NCBI GenBank assembly: GCA_016800925.1 | Contig: JABCPU010000075.1 | Coordinates: 1 to 64,000 of the forward strand | Reading direction: 5' to 3' | DNA length: 64,000 bases | DNA from: Suillus spraguei | Taxonomy: Eukaryota > Basidiomycota > Agaricomycetes > Boletales > Suillaceae | Shown: one piece after another, positions 22,385 through 33,061 of the stretch | Layout of the letters: each line of letters starts with the position of its first letter | Numbering within the stretch: position 1 is the first letter of the stretch | The notes under the pieces: generated by a model | Database searches by the model: none | Seen by the model: the letters and a program-made list of their open reading frames with translations, nothing else | Told to the model about the DNA's origin: nothing | Program-made: the position numbers and the translations under genes

Positions 22385-22429
22385 AATGCACACCTTCTGC
22401 AAGGTTATCAGGCAAGTCATGCTGCACGT

Positions 22430-22930
22430 CTACAGCAATGCAGTGGCCTTGCACTGGCAGTAACCTCACCTGCTGTGTCCTCCACTCCCTCCCTCTCCAT
22501 GTCTCCTGCTGTTGACTGGACAGCAGATCTTCATGATCGCTTTTCTAAAAGCTTCTCTGCTCGCCTCAATCGTCATCGTCAAGTACCTGACAGGCTTACC
22601 AGGCAAGCAGCTATCTGAGAGCACTTCCATGCATTGGAGCAGCATAGTGGAGAGATAAGGGAACAAAATAAATAGCTGAGTAAGGATTTCCAGTACCTTG
22701 TGGAGGAGTGTCAACACAGAGGAAGACTGGCTGATAAAAGGATGGACAAGCAAGATGCTTATATTGATAGGCACTTGCAGGAGAAGAAGGAATTTCATGA
22801 GCATATGAAGGTTGTGCATGCCTGGAGGAAACATATCAGGGAGCTTAGGAGGGATGCTAAAACCCCAGAACAGCATGATGAATATTCAAGGAAACTCAAG
22901 GATGGCCTACCACCTGGGTGGAAACCCTGA
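22430..22930 (+). pseudogene. Unknown coiled-coil remnant
   Basis: The frame reads RLNRHRQVPDRLTRQAAI, stop, then EHFHALEQHSGEIREQNK, stop, and a clean 76-codon end (MDKQDAYIDRHLQEKKEFHE through WRKHIRELRRD to PPGWKP and TGA at 22930). It is highly charged and helical. It starts right after the gypsy LTR, so the 5' part may have been lost to that insertion. The family is not recognised. Confidence 0.3.
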
Positions 22931-22993
22931 GTCTATATTCCATTTAGAGTGTTAAATGCTACATTTTAATAGATTATGTTTGGCAACAACTTG

Positions 22994-23292
22994 AGGGGAG
23001 ACGGGAGATGGGAGATGGGAGACGGGAGACGGGAGACGGGAGACAGGAGACGGGAGACAGGAGACGGGAGACGGGAGGAACGGGAGACGGGAGACGGGAG
23101 ACGGGAGACGGGAGACGGGAGACGGGAGACGGGAGACGGGAGACGGGAGACGGGAGACGGGAGACGGGAGACGGGAGACGGGAGACAGGAGATGGGAGAC
23201 GGGAGACGGGAGACAGGAGACGGGAGACAGGAGACAGGAGACAGGAGACGGTAGATGGGAGACAGCAGACTGGTAACAGGAGATGGGACACT
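22994..23292. repeat. Heptanucleotide satellite, GGGAGAC units
   Basis: About 40 consecutive 7-bp units, mostly GGGAGAC, with AGGAGAC and GGGAGAT variants at both edges and one irregular GGGAGGAAC. The central block (about 23090-23190) is nearly perfect. One strand is G-rich throughout. The long frames translated from it are artefacts of the repeat. Confidence 0.95.
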
Positions 23293-23554
23293 TGCATGAT
23301 TTTGTTGTGTGACAACTCAATACTGTTGCCCCCTATTAAAACTTGACACAAAAGATTTATTCAAGTTAATAGTTTGCAGTAAATAATTTAAAAAAATCAA
23401 AATCAAATGCAATGACATGAGGATGAGATGGGCAATAAACTCACAAAGATGGTGATGTGGTACTTTTACTTCTCTCAAAATATTGGTTAAAGTTATAATT
23501 TATTTCAAGACCTATTATCATTATTAAAGATAAGTATTAGGATGAAGCCAAGGC

Positions 23555-23597
23555 CAGGAAGGCAAAAAGAGTGCGAAGCACTCTTTTTGCCTTCCTG
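23555..23597. repeat. Perfect hairpin 1, 20-bp stem, 3-nt loop
   Basis: Arms CAGGAAGGCAAAAAGAGTGC and its exact reverse complement enclose GAA. It is preceded by ATTAGGATGAAGCC, which also precedes hairpin 2, so the two are copies of one unit of about 85 bp. Confidence 0.9.
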
Positions 23598-23641
23598 TGC
23601 CTTGGGCAAACAGAATTATTAGGATGAAGCCTTAGCCAGGG

Positions 23642-23672
23642 AGCAAAAGGAGTGCGAAGCACTCCTTTTGCT
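23642..23672. repeat. Perfect hairpin 2, 14-bp stem, same loop
   Basis: Arms AGCAAAAGGAGTGC and reverse complement around GAA. Compared with hairpin 1, the A-to-G change in one arm (AAAGA to AAGGA) is matched by a T-to-C change in the other, which keeps the pairing. Confidence 0.9.
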
Positions 23673-23729
23673 TCCTGTGCCGAAGGCACAATGGGTGGTG
23701 GACTTGTTTCTATCTAAGCTAAAAGTGTA

Positions 23730-25024
23730 GTTCCACCAAGTGATAGGGACTCAGACAGCACTTCGGACAGTACTTCCACTACCTCAGATGGTACCAGTGA
23801 TGAGTCTGGTAACAACTCTGAACCCGAGGCTGACCAGACCAACAATTGTGCAGAGGATGGCGACATTGCCATGGAATCATCGACGGCTACTTGGGGGACA
23901 AAACGACATCTTGATACCACGCCAGAAGACACTATGATAAGGCCGAAAATCAAGAAAGAATTGGACAGTTCCCATCTGAAAGTCAGTGACTTTGACAACA
24001 TCTCAAAAGAAGTTCTCGTAACAGCAGTGTCCATTTTCCGGTGCCTACTCATCACGCATGCTCCATTTCCTGACACCATAGCTGTTGAGATGAAACTTGC
24101 GAAGGAGGCCTGGAACGAGTCGTGCAAAATAAAAGGTGCCAACATCAAATTAACTCCTTCGGCAATGAAAATGGTAAGCCTTATGTTCTGTGCACGTTTT
24201 CAGTCTGAGAAATGTTATTATGAAGATCTTGAAGCACACATCACACGTCCACGGTGAACTCAAAACAAAGATGCGATCGCTGACTTGTTCATATTTTGGG
24301 TTCCGCTCAAGTGATTCAAAGGAGGTTATAAGGCACAACCGTGATCAGGCCGAATCCTTGAAAGAGGGTTCCTCATTTGTTTTCAAGGTACGCAGTTCAT
24401 TGTCTTAAATCACCTTCCTGCATGTTAGGTATAGGATTGGACATCGAAGACTGGGATCTACAAGACCGAATTACTGCAAGAAGGCATCAACATCATGTGG
24501 TTCGCAAACCGAAATGACGAAGGTATTATCTACCACAAGTATTTCAACCCCATACCTACCAAAGTCGTTGCACTCGTTCTGACAGCCGTGAGTCACATCC
24601 CGTATCCTTACATTGAAGTCAATGGCGCTGAAGATGCCTCATCATTGATAGATTGAGTGTTGCATTGACGAGTGGGCTCAAGGTCTCAAGGAAGATATCA
24701 AATTCACATCAGCTACCTATGGTTCTGTCTACAAAGGTCATTTGGCCTCGTTGCAGCGCTTTCAACAACACACAGCGCCTTATAAACTTCTCGAGAAGAT
24801 TTGTGACAATCTCCATGACATGGCTTGGTATGTTTCACTTCAATTTTATAAGCCCTAGCCTAACATTTGTGCTTTTGAGCTTCCATGCTGGTGTCCAGCC
24901 ACTTGCTATGATATTGGCTGCACCCCACCGGATTAACGATGACGCATTTGAAGATGTGATTCGAGAATACCAGCTTGAAGAGCAGGACACTGTTGAGGAT
25001 AACGAGAGTTCAGGGGCAGGATGA
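23730..25024 (+). CDS. DUF6532-like protein gene
   Basis: A Ser/Thr/Asp-rich N-terminal region (SDSTSTTSDGTSDESGN) is followed by the DUF6532 pattern of mushroom fungi: KEVLVTAVSIFRCLLITHAP, HGELKTKMRSLTCSYFGF, NRDQAESLKEGSSFVFK, then KYFNPIPTKVVALVLTA and IDEWAQGLKEDIKF. It ends EEQDTVEDNESSGAG. Introns fit at about 24174-24203, after FVFK (near 24388), 24589-24655 and 24829-24896. The join at 24174-24203 is one base out of frame, so there is either another splice choice or a frameshift. An in-frame stop precedes 23730 and no good start ATG is seen before 23871. The family's function is unknown. Confidence 0.6.
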
Positions 25025-25154
25025 TGATGTGGGGGCTAGTGAGAGCAGCAGGCAAGGATTGAGGTATTAATTGAATCTGCTACTAGCTTGTTTGACGTGT
25101 TTGAATTCATTTATTTTGTGCTATTTTGTGTGCTACTTTCCTTACAGTGTGCTA

Positions 25155-25345
25155 TATAACTCCTTGGAGCGGCTGGTAGCTGCCTGTAGGAGCATTCCTA
25201 TGAACTACAGGCTACTACAAGCTACTACAGTATTGCCTCATAGTACTATGTAATACTACATAGTTGCCTTACTGGCTATATACAAGGCAGGTAGCTCCCG
25301 AGCTCCGCTGACTATGTTGACTATATAGCACTATATAGTCAGCTT
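25155..25345. repeat. Cluster of short palindromes, possible foldback element
   Basis: Contains a perfect palindrome at 25319-25340 (10-bp arms GACTATATAG around CA), CCTGTAG/CTACAGG arms near 25183-25215, and a longer imperfect inverted pair (GGAGCGGCTGGTAGCTGCC near 25165 against the complement of GGCAGGTAGCTCCCGAGCTC near 25286). No duplication was recognised at the edges. Confidence 0.4.
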
Positions 25346-25394
25346 GCTTTTTCCTGATGTTATGTTATGCAAAAGAAAAGCCTGATATTTGATT

Positions 25395-26390
25395 TGGAGG
25401 TATTGTGGTCATCTTTGCTGGAGATTTCTATCAATTTCCGCCTGTTGGTGGCAGTCCTTTGTACACACCTATTTCATTGTATGCTGGTCAAAGCGACAGT
25501 GAAGTTCAGAGGAGACTTGGCCAACTCGCCTGGAAGACAGTTAATACTGTTATCAACTTGACAGATCAACAGCAAATGAAAGAAGATCCAGAGTATGGTG
25601 ATGCAGCATCAGGAAATTCACACATTCCTTAACATGCTTAATCAGCTTAACTCACTTATCTCAAAACTTGTTTGCTCTCTCTCACATCATTCACCTGGCA
25701 TATCTTATATTTTTTGAGTGCGAAATACAATAAAACATGTATATTAATATATCTCAACTTTTATTTTCTGAATTCATTCACATTGAAATTTTGGACAAGT
25801 AGATTCAATTTCACCAAGGCAGTTAAGTGTAAATAAGTCCGCATAAGGGCACGTCAAGGAATGTGTGAATTTCCTGATGAGTTAACCATCTTTGGGTAAG
25901 AAAGTGTACTGAAGAAGATGTCGAACTGTTCAATTCCAGACTGATAAAATCAGTGACTAACCCAGATAGAATAGATATGGGGGATCCTGATAATTTTCAT
26001 GTGGCCGCCATTGTTGGAACAAATGAGCTATGGGAGGTACTCAACGCTCGAAAGACTGAAACAGCTTGTGAGAAGAATATGCTTATTGTTTGTGTAGTGC
26101 TTGACAAAATTTCAAGCCATGAGCTTTCATATGCAGAACACGAGACTCTGTTACGGTCAAATGTTGCAACGCCGAAGGCAGCTGGCATTCTTCTTGGTTA
26201 TGTTATGTTATTTGAAGGCATGCCTGTCATTTTACGAGTACGTAACCTATTAACAGATCTTGGAATCACTAATGGTTCACAGGGTGTTATGTGCAAAATT
26301 TTTACAGCCGTGTGTCCCGCATCTGGCATGATGTCATTTCTGAACTACATGGTACAAAACCCTTTTGAGTACACGGAAGCGCTTTGAGGA
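25395..26390 (+). pseudogene. Helitron PIF1-like helicase fragment, split by MITE
   Basis: Encodes VIFAGDFYQFPPVGG (PIF1 motif II/III region), LYTPISLY, AWKTVNTVINLTDQQ, MKEDPEYGDA, then after the MITE VNHLWVRKCTEEDVELFNSR, FHVAAIVGTNELWEVLN and MLFEGMPVILRVRNLLTDLG, ITNGSQGV. PIF1-type DNA helicases of this kind are carried by Helitrons in mushroom genomes. The Walker A motif at the 5' side and the last helicase motifs are absent, so this is a fragment. It ends just before the convergent transporter gene. Confidence 0.75.
25607..25879 (+). mobile_element. MITE copy 1, 273 bp, in the helicase fragment
   Basis: Terminal inverted repeats CATCAGGAAATTCACACATT and complement, flanked by AG on both sides (25605-25606 and 25880-25881). 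Removing it with one AG gives GATGCAGTTAACC, which keeps the helicase frame open (GDA-VNHLWV). The right side carries the family words GTCCGCATAAGGGCACGTC and TTAAGTGTAAATAAG. No coding capacity. Confidence 0.85.
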
Positions 26391-26407
26391 AATCAAGCCT
26401 GTAACAA

Positions 26408-28147
26408 TCAAATCTGGAATTTGGAGACTTCAATACACTCTTCATCTCCCTTTCGGGAACTGTCACTTGAATCTTGAACGTCCGCTCGTCTCCTGATCTC
26501 CTCCACAGGCGTTGCTCGTTTGCCTCCAAGGAACACACATCCGCCAGGCGCATCCTCCAAAGACCTCACTATCACATCCTTCTTGAACAGATACTTAATG
26601 TCCTCCAATGAATACCCCTTCGTTTCAGGCAGGAAGAAATACGTCCACGCCGCCATGATCATGCAGCACATGCCAAAGAGTAGGAATATCCCATACGTGA
26701 TCTTCTCCAGCATGATCGGCATCAGGCGTGATATCATGAACGAGAACAACCAGGTGACGCTGACTGCGACGGTAAGTGTAGTTGCGCGGACATGATTGGG
26801 GGCAACTTCGCTGGCCACGACCCATGGCACAGGGCCCCAGCCAATACAGTAAAATATTGCGTAGAGATAGACGGCGATGATTGACACATAACTCGCGGGT
26901 ACAGTAGTACTCTGCGGGTGGATGGCGCCGAAGCTGCCAATCCAGAGCATGGTCAAACCTTGTCCTACGGCGCCCACGAAGAGGCCCAGCTTGCGACCCC
27001 AACTTTCCACAACAAATGCCAGCGTAAGGCCGACTGCCATGACTTTCACGAGACCGTACATTCCTGTTGCAAATAGGCAAGATGTTGTACCTGTGATACC
27101 AAGCGCGGCAAAGATCTGCGGGCCGAAGTAGTTGATAGCGCTTGTACCAGTCCATTGCTGGAAGAAGGTGAGGATAGAAGGGATCAGACAACGAAGTGCA
27201 ACTTGACGTGACTCTCCCATCATGCGGAACTGGGTGACCAAAGATATTCGCTGCTTGCCGATGAAGTCCGCTTTGATTTCCTCTAGTGTAAGAAGAACGG
27301 CTTTGTCATCGACTGATGTTCGAACAATATACGCAAGCGTTCGTGCAGCCTCATCGTAGCGTTCCTGCTCAACCAACCAGCGGGGTGACTCTGGTTGTGG
27401 GATCATAAAGAGGATGAAGAGAACACCCGGGACAAGCTGGACTATGAAAGGTATACGCCATTGCATGTCGCTATATGGGATATTGACAGAAGCGCTGTAG
27501 TTCACCCAGACTGCAACAAATATTTCATCAATTCAAGGTTACTTCATCTACAAATGGACACGTACAGCTCAACATCATGCCGATATTGTTCGAGAACTGG
27601 ACAAGGCCGGTACACCTCCCCCTAATGTGTCTAGGCATACACTCTGATATGTACGGGGGTGCTAGAGCGGATACCATGCCCACCCCAATGCCAGCAAAGA
27701 CACGGCTAAAATATAGCACTCGGAGAGCGACAGCCTGGCTGATTCCGAGGCCAGCGATGGATTGAATCATGCTTCCGGTTATGTATATGAGGCCTGAAGC
27801 AATCAGAGACCGTTTCCGCCCAAAGCGACTGGATGCCCAACTAGTCAACAGAACACCAAAACTGAAAATTTTAAGATGGTAGTGTGAGTAGCGAAGCGTT
27901 CTATATTCTCAGTGACATACATGCATCCGGCTTGCATAACCGACACGATATTCCCATTGAAATTGGCTTGAGCAGACGCGGATAATTTATCAATACCAAA
28001 GTATTGCTGGAAAGACTTGAGGGTTAAAATGCCACCCATGAGTCCGGTGTCCCAACCGAAGAAGATAGAGCCCATAGATGCAGACAGGGCGAGGGTGTAT
28101 GCATTGCGATAGCGCGAGACACCCGCCAGTGCATCTTTGAAACCCAT
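26408..28147 (-). CDS. MFS sugar transporter, 541 aa
   Basis: Three exons, 28147-27921, 27861-27566 and 27510-26408, with GT-AG introns of 59 and 55 nt; together 1626 nt in frame. The start MGFKDALAGVSRYRNAYTLA leads straight into the first membrane segment (GSIFFGWDTGLMGGIL). Sugar-porter signatures are present: RFGRKRSL in loop 2-3, RVFAGIGVGMVSALAPPYISE, PESPRWLVEQER in the central loop, FFQQWTGTSAINYFGPQIF, GWGPVPWVVASEVAP and PETKGYSLEDI after the last segment. It should be a 12-helix plasma-membrane permease for a hexose or a related small polyol/quinate; the substrate cannot be read from sequence. Length and motifs are normal. The neighbour on the 3' side is a Helitron fragment in convergent orientation. 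Confidence 0.9.
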
Positions 28148-29428
28148 GGCGGTAAAAAGCAAATAGGGTAGGGCGCACACAACCCCACTGCGGGCCCATT
28201 GTTCAAAGTGGTGTTGCCCAAGGCGAATAGAATCACGGTGAAAAAGGTAAATCGACACAGTTCGGCACTTTGAACGAGTTGAAATGAAGTGCACTACCCT
28301 ATTCGCCTCATGACCTATGTATGTACTTAACCAAGACAAATAGGGGCCTTACCAAATTAATAATGTTAATTTAAAATTGGTTATGTTTACACAAGTCTCA
28401 TTGGTCGATACGTTGAACGTTGGACGGCCCTTTGAATAATTCAGGGTCTCCCTTGCAACATACGCTCTGGGCATTCTCGGTATGACGAGTAATCTCCGCC
28501 CATGCTAGCAGAGATTGATTATTTTATTTTCAATGTCTAGTAGACAGAGTTAGGAGTTTCACACCCGCCAGTGCTGATCTGAGTCGTTGCGTTAGGTGTG
28601 TAATCGAGTTTGTTTTGTTGGGTAGGATACGGTATGATACGGCAAAATCCTAAGGCCCATTTTATTTGGCACACCGTCTCTCAAGATCTCAAGCCTCATA
28701 CCCTGCACTGGAGGTATTTACAATTTGAAATCACAGTGCCTTCTCTCGCTCACATCAATCTAGACTGTATGCTATGTTGCACGAGTTCCAAGTATGGTGC
28801 ATGATACATGATACATGAATTTCGTATAATCTTGATTGCTTAAGCGATAAACCAACATCCACAGCAAGGGATTGTTGGACTTCACACACCAAGAGCGAAA
28901 TATCTTGTACAACACGTTTTAATATTAATGATCGTTCTATCAGGAAACTTGGCAGTATGGCGTTATTTGAGCAAGAAGCAATTACCATGTGCATTCAACG
29001 CTCGTGTTGCTGATCTTACAAACTCGTCCTAGCGAAATCATTCGTCGCTACCCTGGATTCGAGTGATTATCTGTGATCATTGACCATCAGAATGCACCGC
29101 CTCGGGTTCAGTAGACCACCCACTCTAGGTTACGACGTTTACACCGGAAATATTCTCTACCAACAACATGGCAGCTAGCCATTCTGGATGTCTCTTCGTA
29201 CGTACAACAATTTCACTACTATTATTACAATATATAACTACAACTATTCAGTTTTCCATTCTAGGAATGTCGCAATGTAGCGCGCAGAGCCGCTACATCT
29301 CTCACACCTGTTGTTCTCTCGAATAGACCTCCTAGTGAATGCTGGACACCCTTGTCGAAAAAAAACATTCAACCAGTGTAAGTACTGGTCACGAAAGAGA
29401 TAAAAATACATACCAGACATCAGAAGGA
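28148..29428. other. Transporter upstream region; no recognisable gene
   Basis: It should contain the promoter of the minus-strand transporter. Short ORFs at 28610-28804, 28755-28994 and 29244-29669 have no domain. The last of these may hold a second exon of the zinc-finger gene: a GTATGT donor and plausible acceptor lie near 29360-29405. Confidence 0.3.
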
Positions 29429-29866
29429 TCAGACCTGATGCATATGGGCAGCGGTGATGGGGGCAACGACATACCCTCCGGGTCCGGGAACATCTTCGGC
29501 TATTGCAAAATGGCATGTCTCCGAGGAATTGATGTGTGCACGAAGAATATCGTGGCGGCATTTTACAATTCCACATATGGAGCAGCGCACTTTGACACCG
29601 AGATGAATGAGTATGTGCCTTGCCATGCTCCCTTTCTTGAGTATCTTGTTGCAGCCGCCCCAGGTACAAGCTATGACAGCGCTCTCCGGACCAGTGATAC
29701 CGTGTCTACGTAGGTGGGCAGACACTGCACTAGTCGTTCCCTCCAGACACATTCCGCAGGGTGCCTGCTGTAATTCACATTCATACACGACAAGTGGTTC
29801 AGCACTTTGTTCCATTCGAAATAAGGTCTCTGGATCCACCGCGACGGGAATGATATCGAGAGACAT
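29429..29866 (-). CDS. Small C2H2-like zinc-finger protein
   Basis: Open frame of 145 aa starting MSLDIIPVAVDPETLFRMEQ. One finger fits C-X4-C-X11-H-X3-H (CTWGGCNKILKKGSMARHIL, then IH). A second, looser one fits C-X2-C-X12-H-X7-H (CSICGIVKC...). Lys/Arg-rich fingers of this kind are common in mushroom genomes and suggest nucleic-acid binding. The ORF stops soon after the second finger (HMHQV); a further exon is possible but would need a frame change. Role unknown. Confidence 0.45.
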   Translation of the reverse strand: MSLDIIPVAVDPETLFRMEQSAEPLVVYECELQQAPCGMCLEGTTSAVSAHLRRHGITGPESAVIACTWGGCNKILKKGSMARHILIHLGVKVRCSICGIVKCRHDILRAHINSSETCHFAIAEDVPGPGGYVVAPITAAHMHQV

Positions 29867-30689
29867 GTATATGACAATGGGCCGTCAGGAGGAGGGGCTG
29901 ATGGCTGATTGCAAGGAAGACAGACCATCGTTCTGCACGTCAGTAATGGTTCACTTGTTCTCTGGAGACACGCACCAAGGGGTTAAGAGTGTGTAAGCGG
30001 ACGACTGAGGGATTCAAGTGTCCTGCTACACTTACCTTCTACTAATCGCAGGGCATTTAAACATATGAGTGAGGTAGTGGTATTTTTGCCAACAGTAACA
30101 ATACAAATGAATGCGAAGGACTGCCTCTTTGTTTCTGTCGCTACATTGTATAATCACTGCACTGACAGTCACCTACTATAATCGGTTACTGCGACTCATT
30201 CAACGGCTTCACTTAGCTACTCTGCAAAAATTTACCTCGATCTACAAAATTTATTTACCTTACTTCAGTTTAGATTATTTCAAAGTACTGAGAAGTCAAA
30301 TTGGGTATAACTGACTGATATCTAGCAGTCAGTGGTTGATGAAGGAGACCCTAGGAGATCAGCTATGAATTTGATCTGACTCCCAGGATCTCACTGGGCC
30401 GGCGGATATTCGACTCGGATAAATTCAGCACTGCGCTTGAGTACAAGTGTGCCTGTACAGGCTGTACCAGTCCCTCGTTGCTCTCTCGGTTTCTATGTCA
30501 GTGGTTGCCTACCAGATTTTAACTTTCTCTAGAATCTCCGATTGATCTGCCGACTTCCTTAACTCCACAAAGTGGGTGCAACTCATAGACCATAAATGTT
30601 GTTCATTAATTGAAGTATGTACCTTGAGCTGGAAACCTGTGTAGAAATTGAGCGCCAAACATTTGAGCAATGTCCAAAGGCCATGGGAT

Positions 30690-30880
30690 GCCACCCAACC
30701 ATGAAATACCCTCCCTCTGTGGGTTACGGTTACCATATTGTAGTGGCGCTTGCGCATCAATTCCACGACACTGCTTTGAATTGGTTTTTTTTTGCCTTGT
30801 GCGATGTTGCTCAATTGCAAGACATAAATAAGTTATTTAAAATTTGTGGTCCAGTTCATGTACCATCTCAGAGCGCTAGT
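30690..30880 (+). repeat. Dispersed repeat, copy 1
   Basis: Shares with 31990-32290 the words AAATACCCTCCC, (T/C)GGTTAC near TACCATATTGTAGTGG, GTGCTTGCGC-like GCGCTTGCGC, TTGCTCAATTGCAAGA and TTCATG(T/C)ACCATCT in the same order. The second copy has extra sequence in the middle. Confidence 0.6.
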
Positions 30881-31989
30881 TGGACTAAACTCACCTAAGT
30901 ATTAGCTCTCTCTCCATAGTTTATTTTCTCGTTCTTCTTAAGTGTCTCTGTCAAAGACAAATTGTACTTAGCATGATAACAACGTAATGGCATGCGCGAT
31001 AAATAGAGTGATCAATTTGTCATTATGGTACGGACATAATGAAACGTAGAGCTTGCAGTCCAGATATCAAGAACAACTTGAAGAAGAGTCCTGCCGTCTT
31101 TCCTATCATCTGTGTCAATGGGCTCCGCGTTCGAGATGAATTTCCGTGTCATCTCATTTTTCCCCGACTGAAACAGCTGTCTGCAAGCCGCAGGAATGAC
31201 GAATCTTTTCGTCTACGAGAATGGTAAGCATTGTGTAATGATTAAATTGAGTTTGATACTCAAGGCTGTCACAGATTCAGAGATCTCATGATATTTGTGA
31301 GCATTTGTTCCTGATGTCAAATTCTTGACCCAAAGCGTTCAAGAGCTCTTCTTCCACACCGCCAACCTCGTCATTTGATGATTGAGTTTGCCCTCGTTCA
31401 CGTGTACTAGTACATGTTGCTGTGGTGACGGGTGGTGGGCGGGAATCGAGAAACAAACAACGAAAATGCTTAGAACGGTATCGTACGGTTCCATTGAACT
31501 TTGAGGAAAAAGGACTCGCAGACAGCCTGAGGGTGTATATTTATATTTTGTACTAGATGCTTGCAAATGAGGAATTGACTTTGACAAACGTAGGCAGGTA
31601 CAGACATAATGATGGGGACCCTTTAAATATTTAGAGCCTGTCGAGTAGGGAGAAGTAGGGTCGTGATTGGGCTATTGATGTCACCCTTTTCCCCCGACGT
31701 CGAGCGGAACCAAATGGCGGTATGCCACGTGATGGTTCAGAGAAGAGCGGGGATCAATGCTACGTAGACTAAGTACTACATGGTTGTCACCCCTAATTGG
31801 CATGCTCCAATATTCATGGTGAACACACCAGCTCAGCCTCGTTTCTCGACTAGTCATTGACAGCTGTATCAGTCCTTACTTCCTCCGGGACCTCCGATTG
31901 GTTCGGTTACTCAGGCTTCTCCGACTCCAAGACGTACGGAATGTAACAGATTGTTAACCCTGAATAATAGCCAATATGTGCAAGGTTGC

Positions 31990-32290
31990 TGTGTGGTGCA
32001 GTTTCCCAATTGTAAAATACCCTCCCGGTAGGCCACAGTTACTGTATCGTAATGTCAATGGTGCTTGCGCTCCGACTCGCTGACATCGTGTAAGTTGGTC
32101 AGACTGCCCAGTGCCCGCGCGTAACCGAAGGTAGAACACTGAAAGACTAGCTTTTTGGTATCAAGGTAAGCCAGTATGCTTACACACCATTTTGAAATTT
32201 TTCTTTGCCTCGTACGATACTGCTCAATTGCAAGATTTGGGTCAGTTATTCACATAAATGTGTCCAATTCATGCACCATCTGGATAGACT
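31990..32290 (+). repeat. Dispersed repeat, copy 2
   Basis: Same order of shared words as copy 1, e.g. AAAATACCCTCCC, ACTGCTCAATTGCAAGA and AATTCATGCACCATCT. Divergence is substantial. Confidence 0.6.
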
Positions 32291-33061
32291 CCTTTTTTTG
32301 TCCTTATTGGCATGCCCTAATGGTGAGCACATCGGCTCGAACAGTCGACATGCTCCTCGCGACCCTGGCTAACAGAGCTCTATTCCAGGAGACTGGTATC
32401 ATTCTGCGGCAGACGCTAAGGACGTGGTCTTCCTCGCACCGCTCTACTGAATACTTCTGACTTGAAGTTGGGCTTCGCTGATCCAAGCTAGTCGCTAAAG
32501 CCCTTGCTCGCCTTTCCACCGTCTTGACATTCGCTGTCATTTCTCTATTGGTCAACCATCATGCCTTCAGTTTCAGGTGGGGATTCTCCTCGCATTGAAG
32601 CTATGTATTGTCGTTCTCCAGGCTCGTGACCAGTTTGGCGTAGAGAAATCCTCGACATCTTAAAAGCGTGCGTAGGCAGATTAGTCACGACTCTAGTCAG
32701 AGTGTCCCCCGGTCTGTTTCGGTCCCTCCATATCGTAAGTCATCTCCTGTAGTTGGGGTGTCTGCTTTTTTACTCATTTTTTTTTCCTCAGATGTCTCAT
32801 CATTTTTGCGCAATAGTCCATGCACCCTTATCTTCTTCATGGTCCTTTGTATTACCTAGTGTGTCACTGCGATTATTCTGCCACCACAACCACTTCATGT
32901 GCATAGTTGCATCGGATCCTTGCAATTCACGCATCGGGTGCCAAATCTGCCCTTCTCCTCGTTGATGCGAGTGCCGCATATGATGTTCCGGTACGCCTAG
33001 GAGATCCATCTTATTTTCACGTGCTCACTTTGAGATAGCGTCATAAATATTAAATACTGGT

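Larger units (their letters stand above)
29867..33061. other. No confirmed gene; two related non-coding repeats inside
   Basis: Only short, overlapping ORFs without domains are seen. The two repeat copies at about 30690-30880 and 31990-32290 are annotated separately. Nothing resembling a tRNA or other structured RNA was recognised. Confidence 0.35.

Noticed and set aside
17104..22389. Target-site duplication for the gypsy element
   Set aside because: Flanking bases GCAAC and AATGC do not match; the same is true of the solo LTR at 50533 (TGGGT, ATTAG), so no duplication is claimed.
22994..23292. CRISPR-like array
   Set aside because: Units are 7 bp and contiguous without spacers, and the host is a eukaryote.
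22952..23351. Long ORFs on both strands over the GGGAGAC array
   Set aside because: A 7-bp repeat gives stop-free frames automatically; the peptides are pure repetition.
27845..28339. Upstream ATG at 28339 as transporter start
   Set aside because: The residues before MGFKDALAG are not membrane-transporter-like and the start at 28147 gives a normal-length sugar porter.
31018..31230. ORF 31039-31227 as a gene
   Set aside because: 62 codons, no domain, no splice context; chance ORF.
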